This document shows, piece by piece, positions 55,012-62,336 of a DNA stretch of 64,000 nt. Both the position numbers and the translations under genes were made by a program. Positions within the stretch are counted from its first letter, which is position 1, and each line of letters starts with the position of its first letter. Source of the DNA: Andeanibacterium sp036384795 (lineage in GTDB: Bacteria > Pseudomonadota > Alphaproteobacteria > Sphingomonadales > Sphingomonadaceae); the NCBI GenBank assembly GCA_036384795.1, contig DASVLP010000062.1:1-64000 (forward strand), read 5' to 3'. The notes beneath the pieces are model-generated. The model was not told the origin of the DNA. It saw nothing but the letters and a program-made list of their open reading frames with translations, and did not search any database.

Positions 55012-55376
55012 TGCGCGCCGCCTCCGCCTTGCCGCTCGACTTGCTCCATCGCCGCCTCGATCCTGGCCGGGTCGAGGTGACTGCGCGCCTCGGCCTCGAC
55101 CTCGCGGCGGTGGCGGACCGGATCGGCGAGCAGCGGCGGCAGGCTTGGATGGGTGAACAGCGGCGCTTGGGGATAGTGCATGACGATGCCGTGCCGCGCG
55201 TCGAGCGCCTCGATCGTGCCGGCGGCAAGGCCGAGGCCGATCGGCACCAGGGAAAGGAACGCCGCCGCCACCGCGACCACGTGGGCGGGAGGGGCATCGC
55301 GGTGTTCCTGGTGCGGCCCTTCCTCGGGCGGCGGCGCTTTGGCGCGCTGAGGATTCGTCTTTGGATGGAGCGCCAT
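55008..55376 (-). CDS. Uncharacterised single-pass membrane protein in the respiratory operon
   Basis: 122 residues. A Pro/His/Glu-rich head (TNPQRAKAPPPEEGPHQEHR), one membrane helix (HVVAVAAAFLSLVPIGLGLA), then a periplasmic-looking part (TIEALDARHGIVMHYPQAPL) and a charged helix (PARIEAAMEQVERQ). No known family. The ATG at 55376 overlaps the ActF stop by one base (TGATG), and the SCO start overlaps its end, so it is a fixed part of this operon. A role in assembly of ACIII or the oxidase, or as a small extra subunit, is inference from position. Confidence 0.8.
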   Translation of the reverse strand: MALHPKTNPQRAKAPPPEEGPHQEHRDAPPAHVVAVAAAFLSLVPIGLGLAAGTIEALDARHGIVMHYPQAPLFTHPSLPPLLADPVRHRREVEAEARSHLDPARIEAAMEQVERQGGGGAQ

Positions 55377-56416
55377 CAACGCGCCTCCTTCGGCATGCGC
55401 GAACGGATGCGGCGGCGCAATGCGCCGGGCAGCAGCGCCAGCCCGACGAGCGCAAGCCCGGCCGAGGAGAGCCAGAATGCAATTACCGCCGGCGTGCCGA
55501 ATTGCGGCAGCGTGACCCACGCCATCTCACACGCCTTGCCGAGCAGAATCGCCGCGGCGAACGCGCGCAGCGCCACGCTGGAGTTGCGCAGCTTCGCGAA
55601 CAGCAGCGCGAACAACGGCACCCCGCTCAGCACGCCCCAGGTCCACAGCAATGCGCCCCAGCCATCGGTGCCACGTTCGATGTACCATTTGGCGGCATCC
55701 GGCAGATTGCTGGAATAGCTGATGAAATAAGGCAGGAACTCGATGTAGGCCCACAGCAGCAGCAACGTGAACAACAGCCCGCCGAGCACGCCGGGACGAC
55801 GAGGCGGCCGGCCGATCGACAGGCGCAACAGCAGCAGGGCGCAGAACGCGACCATGAACTCGCGCTCCAGGAATTGCAGTCCGAACGCCGATGATGCGAA
55901 CTTCGGATCGAGCGACATCAGCCACACGAACGCGGCGAGCAGCGCGAGGACCGGCAGCAGCACCAACCCGCCGCCGGCAGTCGGTCCAGGGGCGCGCCGT
56001 CGACGCATCCGTGCGCCGAGCCACCACAGCGCAGCGAAACGAACGACGGTCAGCAGTACGAAGAAGGCCGGGCTCAGCATGACCTGCTGAAGGCCCGTCA
56101 GCTCGACCGGCTGAAGCCAGGGATAGATCGCACCCATTCCGATCAGCACCGGCAGGAAAACGAGCGCGGCCCACGGCGTCAGCAGCGTCGCCGCTTCGGT
56201 CGAAAGCCGCAGCTCCTCGCCCCACGCGCCGGGGATCAGGCGCATCATCATCTCGAGATACAGCGCGCCGAACGGCACCGCGCTGAACAGCACTGCGGCG
56301 CCGAGCCACCCGGCCATCGCGCCGGGCAGCACGACGGCCGTCAGCAGCCCGGCGAGCGTCAGGACGGCGCCGGCTATCAGCGGCACGCCGAGGCGGGGCA
56401 GGGGTCGTCTAGCCAT
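55376..56416 (-). CDS. actF: Alternative Complex III subunit ActF
   Basis: 346 residues with about ten membrane helices (LIAGAVLTLAGLLTAVVLPG, WLGAAVLFSAVPFGALYLEM, LLTPWAALVFLPVLIGMGAI, VMLSPAFFVLLTVVRFAALW and later helices). The order and LYLEMMMRLIPGAWG fit ActF, the second NrfD-like integral subunit of the quinol:cytochrome c oxidoreductase. It overlaps ActE by 8 bases and the following unknown gene by one. Membrane-embedded; contributes to quinol binding or proton handling in the family. Confidence 0.88.
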   Translation of the reverse strand: MARRPLPRLGVPLIAGAVLTLAGLLTAVVLPGAMAGWLGAAVLFSAVPFGALYLEMMMRLIPGAWGEELRLSTEAATLLTPWAALVFLPVLIGMGAIYPWLQPVELTGLQQVMLSPAFFVLLTVVRFAALWWLGARMRRRRAPGPTAGGGLVLLPVLALLAAFVWLMSLDPKFASSAFGLQFLEREFMVAFCALLLLRLSIGRPPRRPGVLGGLLFTLLLLWAYIEFLPYFISYSSNLPDAAKWYIERGTDGWGALLWTWGVLSGVPLFALLFAKLRNSSVALRAFAAAILLGKACEMAWVTLPQFGTPAVIAFWLSSAGLALVGLALLPGALRRRIRSRMPKEAR

Positions 56417-56948
56417 CGGGCTGTTGGCCCTGGAAGGGTCGCTGGGCCCGCTCGCGCTGCTGCCAGTCGTCGCCGACCGGCTGCGCGGCCTGCAGCACGC
56501 GAACCCATTCGACGATCGCCCAACGGTCCTGCGGCGGAACCCGGTCGCCGTAGGAATACATGATCCCGTAGCCGTTGGTGATCACGTCGAAGATCGTCCG
56601 GTCGTCGAGCGCGCGCTTGTCCGCGGCGAGCAGGTTGGGCGGATGCGGGAACCCGCGCGAGGCGACCACTCCGTTCCCCCGGGCGTCCTCGCCATGGCAC
56701 ACGGCGCAGAAGATATCGAACCGCTGCTGCCCGCGCAGCAGTTCGGCGCGCGTGACAGAGGGCGGCGTTTCGCTGGCCGCGTCGCGCAGCGGCTGGGCGA
56801 GGTCGACCGTGCCTTCGGGCGGCGCCTGCATCGCCTGCCCATTGGGGAACAGCGCGGCGCTTTCGTAATGGTCGTAGCGGGGCTGCTGGACCATGTCCTC
56901 GTGGCACCCGGCGAGCGCGAGCGGAAGGAGGGCGAGGAAGCGCTTCAT
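56409..56948 (-). CDS. actE: Alternative Complex III subunit ActE (monohaem cytochrome c lipoprotein)
   Basis: 179 residues. The lipobox LALAGC predicts lipidation at Cys15. A class I cytochrome c has CAVCH at 81-85 and a candidate axial Met in NGYGIMYSY; AIVEWVRVLQAAQ is the C-terminal helix. It carries electrons out of ACIII, here probably to the fused haem of subunit II. The ATG at 56948 overlaps the ActD stop (ATGA); the end overlaps ActF by 8 bases. Confidence 0.92.
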   Translation of the reverse strand: MKRFLALLPLALAGCHEDMVQQPRYDHYESAALFPNGQAMQAPPEGTVDLAQPLRDAASETPPSVTRAELLRGQQRFDIFCAVCHGEDARGNGVVASRGFPHPPNLLAADKRALDDRTIFDVITNGYGIMYSYGDRVPPQDRWAIVEWVRVLQAAQPVGDDWQQRERAQRPFQGQQPDG

Positions 56949-57484
56949 TGAGGCGCTCGGGGAATTTCGATGATCGCTTCGGGCTTGAGGCTCGCCAGCG
57001 CCTTGCCGGCCCCGTCGCGGTCGAACCCCGGGCCGGCCAGCACGGCGAGGAAGAACCGGTCGGGGCGGCCGAGGTTGAACTCCGGCGCCTCGAACACCGG
57101 ATGGTTGAGCCGCGGCAGGCGGTTGGCGACGAGCATCGTGCCGATGCACGCCAGCACCGCGCCGAGCACCATCAACTCGAAGGTGATCAGCATGAACGCG
57201 GGCACCGCCACCAACGGCCGCCCGCCGATCCAGATCGGGAAATCGAGGTTGGTGTAGACCTGCAGCAGGAAGCCGCTCGCCGCGCCGACGATCCCGCCGA
57301 TCAGCGTTGCAGTCTGCACCGCGCTGGTGTGGAAATCGAGCGCTTCGGCCAGCCCCTCGACCGGGAACGGGCTGAATGCGTCGAGCTCGCCGCAATCGGC
57401 GCCGCGCATCGCTTTCGCCGCCTCGACCAGCTTTTCGGGCGTGTCGAATTCGGCGAGCAGGCCATAGAGCTTGGCGTCACTCAC
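56945..57484 (-). CDS. actD: Alternative Complex III subunit ActD (DUF3341)
   Basis: 179 residues. An N-terminal ferredoxin-like part (KLYGLLAEFDTPEKLVEAAK, FSPFPVEGLAEAL) is followed by two membrane helices (TATLIGGIVGAASGFLLQVY and LITFELMVLGAVLACIGTML) and a soluble tail (RPDRFFLAVLAGPGFDRDG). This is the DUF3341 layout of ActD. The start is a GTG at 57484, overlapping ActC by 8 bases; the longer frame upstream to 57685 is antisense-like sequence inside ActC. Confidence 0.92.
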   Translation of the reverse strand: MSDAKLYGLLAEFDTPEKLVEAAKAMRGADCGELDAFSPFPVEGLAEALDFHTSAVQTATLIGGIVGAASGFLLQVYTNLDFPIWIGGRPLVAVPAFMLITFELMVLGAVLACIGTMLVANRLPRLNHPVFEAPEFNLGRPDRFFLAVLAGPGFDRDGAGKALASLKPEAIIEIPRAPQ

Positions 57485-58784
57485 TCGCGGCCTCCTCGAC
57501 CTCGAAGGCGGAGAGCACCGGCAGGAAGCGAATGAACAACAGGAACAGCGTGAGGAACAGGCCCAGGGTGCCCGCGTAAACCGACCAGTCCCAGAAGGTG
57601 GCGTGGAACAGGCCTTCCGAGCTTTCGAGCCAGTCGCGATAGAGCGAGCTGACAACCAGCATGTAGCGTTCGAACCACATGCCAACCGCGGCGCAGGTCG
57701 CGATTACGAACAGCGGGATCGGGCTGGTGCGGATGCGCTTCCACCACAGCAGTTGCAGCGGCCCGAAGTTGAAGAACACCGCGCCCCAGAAGCTCCAGGC
57801 GTAAGGCCCGGTGAAGCGGTCGACCAGGGTCTGGAGCTCATAGCTGCCCGCCCACGCCGAGGTGAGCACTTCGGCGACGTAGCCGTAACCGGTCATCAGG
57901 CCGGTCGCGAGCGTGAGGATGCCGAGCATGTTGAGGTGGCGCTCGGTGACGAGCCCTTGCAGCCCGAGCATTGCGCGCAGCCACACCGTCAGCATCGAAA
58001 CCACCGCGAAGCCCGAGAATGCCGCCCCGAGCACGAAGTAGGGCGGGAACACGCTCGAGGTCCAACCCGGCACGGGCCCGGCAGCGAGCAGGAGCGAGAT
58101 CTCCGAGTGGACCGAAACCACCAGCGGCACCGCGATCGCCGCGGTGGTGCGGTAGGCCTGGCGCCAGCGCTTCCAGTGCTTGGCCGAGCCGCGCCAGCCG
58201 AGTGCGAAGATACCGAAGAAAATCGCCCAGCGTTTCTTCTTCGCCCGGTCGCGCGCGCCCGCGAGGTCGGGAATGATGCCGATATACCAGAACAGCACCG
58301 ACACGGTGAGATAGGTCAGCACCGCGAAGAAATCCCACGTCAGCGGGCTCTTGAACTGCGGCCATACGTTCATCGTGTTGGGGTAGGGGATCATCCAGTA
58401 GAACCGCCATGGGCGCCCCAGGTGGATGATCGGATAGATGCCGGCCTGCACCACCGCGAACAGGGTCATCGCCTCGGCGAAGCGGTTCAGCGAATTGCGC
58501 CATTGCTGGCTCATCAACAGCAGCATCGCCGAAATCAGCGTGCCGGCGTGGCCGATCCCCAGCCACCAGATGTAATTGGCGATCGGGAAGCCCCACCCGA
58601 CCGGGATGTTGTTGCCCCAGATTCCCGGCCCCTTGCCGAACAGGTAGACGACTGAGACGAGAAACAGCGACAACAGGCAGAGCGCGAACAGGAACAGCGC
58701 CCACCAGATTTTCGGGTTGGGGAAATAGGCGGGGATGCGCAGGACGCGCGTCGGATCGCCGTGGGTTTGCGTCTTGCCGCTCAT
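57477..58784 (-). CDS. actC: Alternative Complex III subunit ActC (NrfD-like)
   Basis: 435 residues, about ten membrane helices (WWALFLFALCLLSLFLVSVV, YIWWLGIGHAGTLISAMLLL, TLFAVVQAGIYPIIHLGRPW, FFAVLTYLTVSVLFWYIGII and more). IHLGRPWRFYWMIPYPNT and PLVVSVHSEISLLLA are typical of the PsrC/NrfD family; a quinol site and proton path are proposed for ActC. The ATG at 58784 overlaps the ActB stop (ATGA). A frame extended far upstream to 59483 lies inside ActB and was rejected. Confidence 0.94.
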   Translation of the reverse strand: MSGKTQTHGDPTRVLRIPAYFPNPKIWWALFLFALCLLSLFLVSVVYLFGKGPGIWGNNIPVGWGFPIANYIWWLGIGHAGTLISAMLLLMSQQWRNSLNRFAEAMTLFAVVQAGIYPIIHLGRPWRFYWMIPYPNTMNVWPQFKSPLTWDFFAVLTYLTVSVLFWYIGIIPDLAGARDRAKKKRWAIFFGIFALGWRGSAKHWKRWRQAYRTTAAIAVPLVVSVHSEISLLLAAGPVPGWTSSVFPPYFVLGAAFSGFAVVSMLTVWLRAMLGLQGLVTERHLNMLGILTLATGLMTGYGYVAEVLTSAWAGSYELQTLVDRFTGPYAWSFWGAVFFNFGPLQLLWWKRIRTSPIPLFVIATCAAVGMWFERYMLVVSSLYRDWLESSEGLFHATFWDWSVYAGTLGLFLTLFLLFIRFLPVLSAFEVEEAASE

Positions 58785-61585
58785 GTGATCGATCCCCCGC
58801 CGCGAATGCGCGCGCCATACGTGGTGCGGGGGCGGGTGTTGGCCTCCGGCAGCAGGTCGTAGTCGCGCCCGCTCGCCTTGCGGGTGCTGACTTCGCTCGC
58901 TGTTTTCGACACGTCGCCGAACACGATCGCCTGGGTCGGGCAGGCGGCCTGGCAGGCGGTGACGATTTCGCCGTCGGAGATCGGCCGGTCGCCGTCTTTC
59001 TGCGCGTCGAGCTTCGCGCGGTTGATCCGCTGGATGCAATAAGTGCACTTCTCCATCACCCCGCGCCCGCGCACGGTGACGTCGGGATTGCGTACTGCCT
59101 TCAATTCGGGCGGATCGTCGTCGGTCAGGTCGAACCAGTTGAACCGGCGGACTTTGTACGGGCAATAGGCCGAGCAGGTGCGGGTGCCGATGCAGCGGTT
59201 GTAGACCTGCAAGTTGAGGCCGTCGGGGCTGTGCACCGCGGCGTTGACCGGACAGCCCATCTCGCACGGCGCGTTCTCGCAATGCATGCACGGCACCGGC
59301 TGGAATGCGTGCTGCGGTTCGTCCTCCGGCCCCTGCTGGTAGCGGTCGACCCGCAGCCAGTGCATCTCGCGGCCTTTGGCGACCTGCTCGCGCCCGACGG
59401 TCGGCACGTTGTTCTCCGCCATGCACGCGGTGACGCAGGCATTGCAGCCGATGCACAAGTCGAGATCGATCGCCATGCCCCACGCCGGGCTCGAGATCTG
59501 GCGGGGGTAGAAATGCGCCTTGGGCGGCTCGGGCGGGAGCTTGTCGGCCAGGCTGTCGACGAAGCGGATGAAATCGTGCCCCGCCATCGTGAAGTGGTGC
59601 TGGGTGGTGCAGACCGGGTCATTGCCGCCAAGCGGTGTCAGCGTGACTTCGCCAGCCGCGCCGGCGAGCGGCCAGGCGTCGAAGCCCATGCCCTGGGCAA
59701 CCGCGCCGCCCTCGCGCCGGCCGTAGCCGAGGTGGAGCAGGACGGTGTCGCGTTCCTGCCCCGGCATGATCCACACGGGGCCCTCGACGGCGTGACCACC
59801 CGCGCTCACTCGCACGAGATCGCCGTTCTGGAGCCCGCGGCGGCGGGCGAGGGCAGGGCTGACGTGCACCGCGTTCTGCCACACGATCTTGGTCAGGGGC
59901 TTGGGCAGCTCCTGCAGCCACGGATTGCTGGCGAACTGACCATCCCACACCGACGGATCGGGACGGACAATAAGGGCCAAGCCCTCCGTTTTCCTACGTT
60001 CGTCATTGCGAGAGGCCGCAAGGCCCTGTGGCAATCCAGAGTCGCGCGCGCCGCCCCGAACTGCTTCCTCGGCTTCGCCTCCTCGCAATGACGAGGGTAA
60101 GGCTGAAGCAATGACACCGCCCAGCAACACTTGTTCCCATGCCTTGTCGTCGCCGAGCTGCGGCCAGGTCGCGCGGATCACTTCGCGATCGGAACGCCCA
60201 TCGCCGAGCAAGCCGGCTAGCAGCCCCACCCGCGAGCGCACCGGCAGCCACGACTGCACCAGCGGCTGCCCGGCGAGCACCGACCCGTCCGCTGCCTCGC
60301 CGTCGCTCCAGCTCTCGAGCCCGTGGGCGAGGGGGGCATGCCAGCTTGCGAGCATCGCTGTTTCGTCGGCATGAAGCCCGGCGTGGAAGCGGTTCGGCAC
60401 CTTGCGCAGCGCCGCGGCGAACTCCGCGGCGCGCGGCGACACGTAAGCGGGGTTGGCTTCGAGCACGAACAAGGTTTCCACCTCGCCGGCATTCATGTCC
60501 GCGATCAAGGCGTCGAGATCGCCCGGCGTGGGCCCTTGCGGCTGGGGCAGCGTGATCCGCGTCTTGCCGAGGTTGCCGAGCTTCGCGTCGATTGCCCGCG
60601 CCGCAGCCTGGATTGCCGGTGGGTGGTGCGGCCCGACAGTAACCAGCCCTGCTCCAGGATGGGCGCGCAGAGCCGCCGCGGCGCGATCGGCCCAGCCGCT
60701 TTCAAGCGAGTTCAGGGCCGGGGCCTGCATCGCAAGGCCCAGCCGTTCGCCCAACGCCATCAGCAGCGCGCCGACCCTGTCCTTGTGCGCCGCCAGCCGC
60801 TCGGTGGCGGTGACGCCGGTGATCGTCGGGCTCGGCTCGGCGACGAACAATAGCGCGTCTCCTTGACCGGCCTGGAACGCGCGCCGACGCAGGCCCCAGC
60901 CGCGCGCGTGGAAAATCTGCAAGGGCCCGGGGCCGATCACGTCGTGGTCGAGCGCGACGACAGCTTGCGCCTGGTCGAGCCGCAGTCGCTCGCGGCCCGT
61001 GTCGGGGATTGCGCGGTATTCGTGCCACCGCGCTTGGGGCCAGCGGTCGAGCATGTCCGCGATCTGCTGACGGAGCGTGGGCGAGCCGACCGGTCCGGTG
61101 AGCAGGCGAAAACCGCCCCCAGCGCTGCGATCGTTACGATCGCGCAAATCGGCTGTCGCTCGGTCCCAGCCATTCCAGCCGCCGGGCTCGCCGTTCTCGC
61201 GCACCAGCTTCGAGCGCGAAGGGTCGTAGAGGCCGAGCAGCGCCGCCTGGACGAAGGCCGACGACGCGCCGCCGCTCGCCGGGTGCCCCTCGTTGCCTTC
61301 GAGCTTCACCGGGCGCCCGTCGAACGTCTTGCCGATCACCGGTTGCGCCACGCCGTCGAGCTCGACGATCGTCGCGTAATAGCGGGCGATCCCAGTGACT
61401 TCGCCTTCGGGCATCGTCACGTAGGGCATCGCCTCTTCGTTCGGCAGCCGCTCGCAGCCGTCGAGCCCGGCAAGCGCGATCGCGCCGCCGAGGTATTTCA
61501 GGAGGTCGCGGCGCACGAGCCCGGCCTTGGCGAGCGCGGGAAAGCCGCGCGCGATCTCGACCAGCGAAGGCGCAGTCTCGCTCAT
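58781..61585 (-). CDS. actB: Alternative Complex III subunit ActB (molybdoenzyme-like, iron-sulfur)
   Basis: 934 residues. A Tat-type signal (LVRRDLLKYLGGAIALAG, Arg25-Arg26) precedes a molybdopterin-oxidoreductase-like domain that in ActB carries no cofactor. The C-terminal part (about 700-890) has four Cys sets: CIGCNACVTAC, CMHCENAPCEMGC, CIGTRTCSAYC and CTYC with CQAACP, ligating three 4Fe-4S and one 3Fe-4S cluster in the family. It relays electrons from quinol to the haem subunits. Residues about 498-529 are coded by an inserted palindromic DNA repeat and are absent from normal ActB by inference. The ATG at 61585 overlaps the ActA stop (ATGA). Confidence 0.93.
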   Translation of the reverse strand: MSETAPSLVEIARGFPALAKAGLVRRDLLKYLGGAIALAGLDGCERLPNEEAMPYVTMPEGEVTGIARYYATIVELDGVAQPVIGKTFDGRPVKLEGNEGHPASGGASSAFVQAALLGLYDPSRSKLVRENGEPGGWNGWDRATADLRDRNDRSAGGGFRLLTGPVGSPTLRQQIADMLDRWPQARWHEYRAIPDTGRERLRLDQAQAVVALDHDVIGPGPLQIFHARGWGLRRRAFQAGQGDALLFVAEPSPTITGVTATERLAAHKDRVGALLMALGERLGLAMQAPALNSLESGWADRAAAALRAHPGAGLVTVGPHHPPAIQAAARAIDAKLGNLGKTRITLPQPQGPTPGDLDALIADMNAGEVETLFVLEANPAYVSPRAAEFAAALRKVPNRFHAGLHADETAMLASWHAPLAHGLESWSDGEAADGSVLAGQPLVQSWLPVRSRVGLLAGLLGDGRSDREVIRATWPQLGDDKAWEQVLLGGVIASALPSSLRGGEAEEAVRGGARDSGLPQGLAASRNDERRKTEGLALIVRPDPSVWDGQFASNPWLQELPKPLTKIVWQNAVHVSPALARRRGLQNGDLVRVSAGGHAVEGPVWIMPGQERDTVLLHLGYGRREGGAVAQGMGFDAWPLAGAAGEVTLTPLGGNDPVCTTQHHFTMAGHDFIRFVDSLADKLPPEPPKAHFYPRQISSPAWGMAIDLDLCIGCNACVTACMAENNVPTVGREQVAKGREMHWLRVDRYQQGPEDEPQHAFQPVPCMHCENAPCEMGCPVNAAVHSPDGLNLQVYNRCIGTRTCSAYCPYKVRRFNWFDLTDDDPPELKAVRNPDVTVRGRGVMEKCTYCIQRINRAKLDAQKDGDRPISDGEIVTACQAACPTQAIVFGDVSKTASEVSTRKASGRDYDLLPEANTRPRTTYGARIRGGGSIT
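60000..60094 (-). repeat. Palindromic intergenic-type repeat inserted in frame in actB
   Basis: The 13 bases at each end (60000-60012 and 60082-60094) are perfect inverted repeats ending in CTCGCAATGACG. The body has the layout of the widespread sphingomonad CGTCATTGCGAG ... CAATCCAGA ... CTCGCAATGACG intergenic repeat. Read on the minus strand it keeps the actB frame open and codes LRGGEAEEAVRGGARDSGLP and the following Ala/Arg-rich residues, a stretch unlike the rest of the protein. Confidence 0.85.
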
Positions 61586-62244
61586 CGGTGGCAGACCTCG
61601 CAATTGTCGAGCACCTTGGGATCGATGTGGTGCTTGTGCATCACTTGCTCGCCGAACTTGCGTTTCCGCGCTTCGCTCCAGCCGAGCGGCGCCATCTGCG
61701 TTTCCAGTTCCGGCGGGCGCAGGCGGGTCGCCGGGTCGCGATGGCAGTCGAGGCAGAACTGCATCTGGAACGGCTTCGCCCGCATCATCAGCGGCATTTC
61801 GTCCACCCGTCCGTGGCATTCGACGCAGCCGACCCCGCGGGCGACGTGGATCGAGTGATCGAAATAGACGTAGTCGGGCACTTGCGCGACGCGGTTCCAG
61901 CGGATCGGCTGGCCGCTTTCGAGGCTCTTGCGCACCGGCGCGAGCATTGCGGCATCGTTCCACAATTGCGAGTGGCAGGTCATGCAGGTGTGGGTCGGCG
62001 GCAATCCGGCGTCGGCCGAAGTTTCGACCCCGGTGTGGCAATAGCGGCAGTCGATCCCGTCGTCCGCCACGTGGTGCTTATGGCTGAACGGGACCGGCTG
62101 GTCCTGCACCCAGCCCACTTCGGTGACGTACGTGGATTCGGGGTACGCGAACGTGCTGACGGTGAGCCCGACCAGGACGAGCGCGACCGAAGCGAGCACG
62201 AAACGCAGCCAGGTGTCAGCGGCGGGTGGAAATAGCTGAGCCGT
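61582..62244 (-). CDS. actA: Alternative Complex III subunit ActA (pentahaem cytochrome c), probable ACG start
   Basis: 220 residues from an ACG at 62244. A membrane anchor (LRFVLASVALVLVGLTVSTF) is followed by five CxxCH sites: CRYCH 66-70, CMTCH 87-91, CVECH 140-144, CLDCH 164-168 and CEVCH 215-219. ActA carries electrons from the iron-sulfur subunit to ActE. The first standard start is a GTG at 62199, which has no ribosome binding site and cuts the anchor; the ACG at 62244 follows GGAGGGAGAAA exactly as a start should, and the codons after it read AQLFPPAADTWLRF, which resembles the family N-terminus as I recall it. First gene of the twelve-gene operon; a weak EcfG-like element (GGAAC-N17-CGTA, 62285-62310) lies upstream. 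Confidence 0.9.
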   Translation of the reverse strand, partial: TAQLFPPAADTWLRFVLASVALVLVGLTVSTFAYPESTYVTEVGWVQDQPVPFSHKHHVADDGIDCRYCHTGVETSADAGLPPTHTCMTCHSQLWNDAAMLAPVRKSLESGQPIRWNRVAQVPDYVYFDHSIHVARGVGCVECHGRVDEMPLMMRAKPFQMQFCLDCHRDPATRLRPPELETQMAPLGWSEARKRKFGEQVMHKHHIDPKVLDNCEVCHR

Positions 62245-62295
62245 TTTCTCCCTCCGACGACTGGCTTGACCGGTGCGCAGGGATTACGGTTAAGC

Positions 62296-62317
62296 GGGAG
62301 CTTCGGTTCCCGTTTTT
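62296..62317 (+). terminator. UUCG tetraloop hairpin with T tract, plus-strand orientation
   Basis: GGGAGC (62296-62301), TTCG loop, GTTCCC (62306-62311) with one G-T pair, then GTTTTT. It has the shape of a small intrinsic terminator for plus-strand transcription, but no plus-strand gene ends here; it lies between the diguanylate cyclase stop and actA, both on the minus strand. Read on the minus strand it lacks a T tract. Function uncertain. Confidence 0.4.
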
Positions 62318-62336
62318 CAGCCGCTTAAACGCGGAT

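Noticed and set aside
54244..55297. Extended frame joining subunit II of the oxidase to upstream sequence
   Set aside because: The extension is the shadow of the SCO gene; the cytochrome subunit has its own GTG with GGAGGG at 54247.
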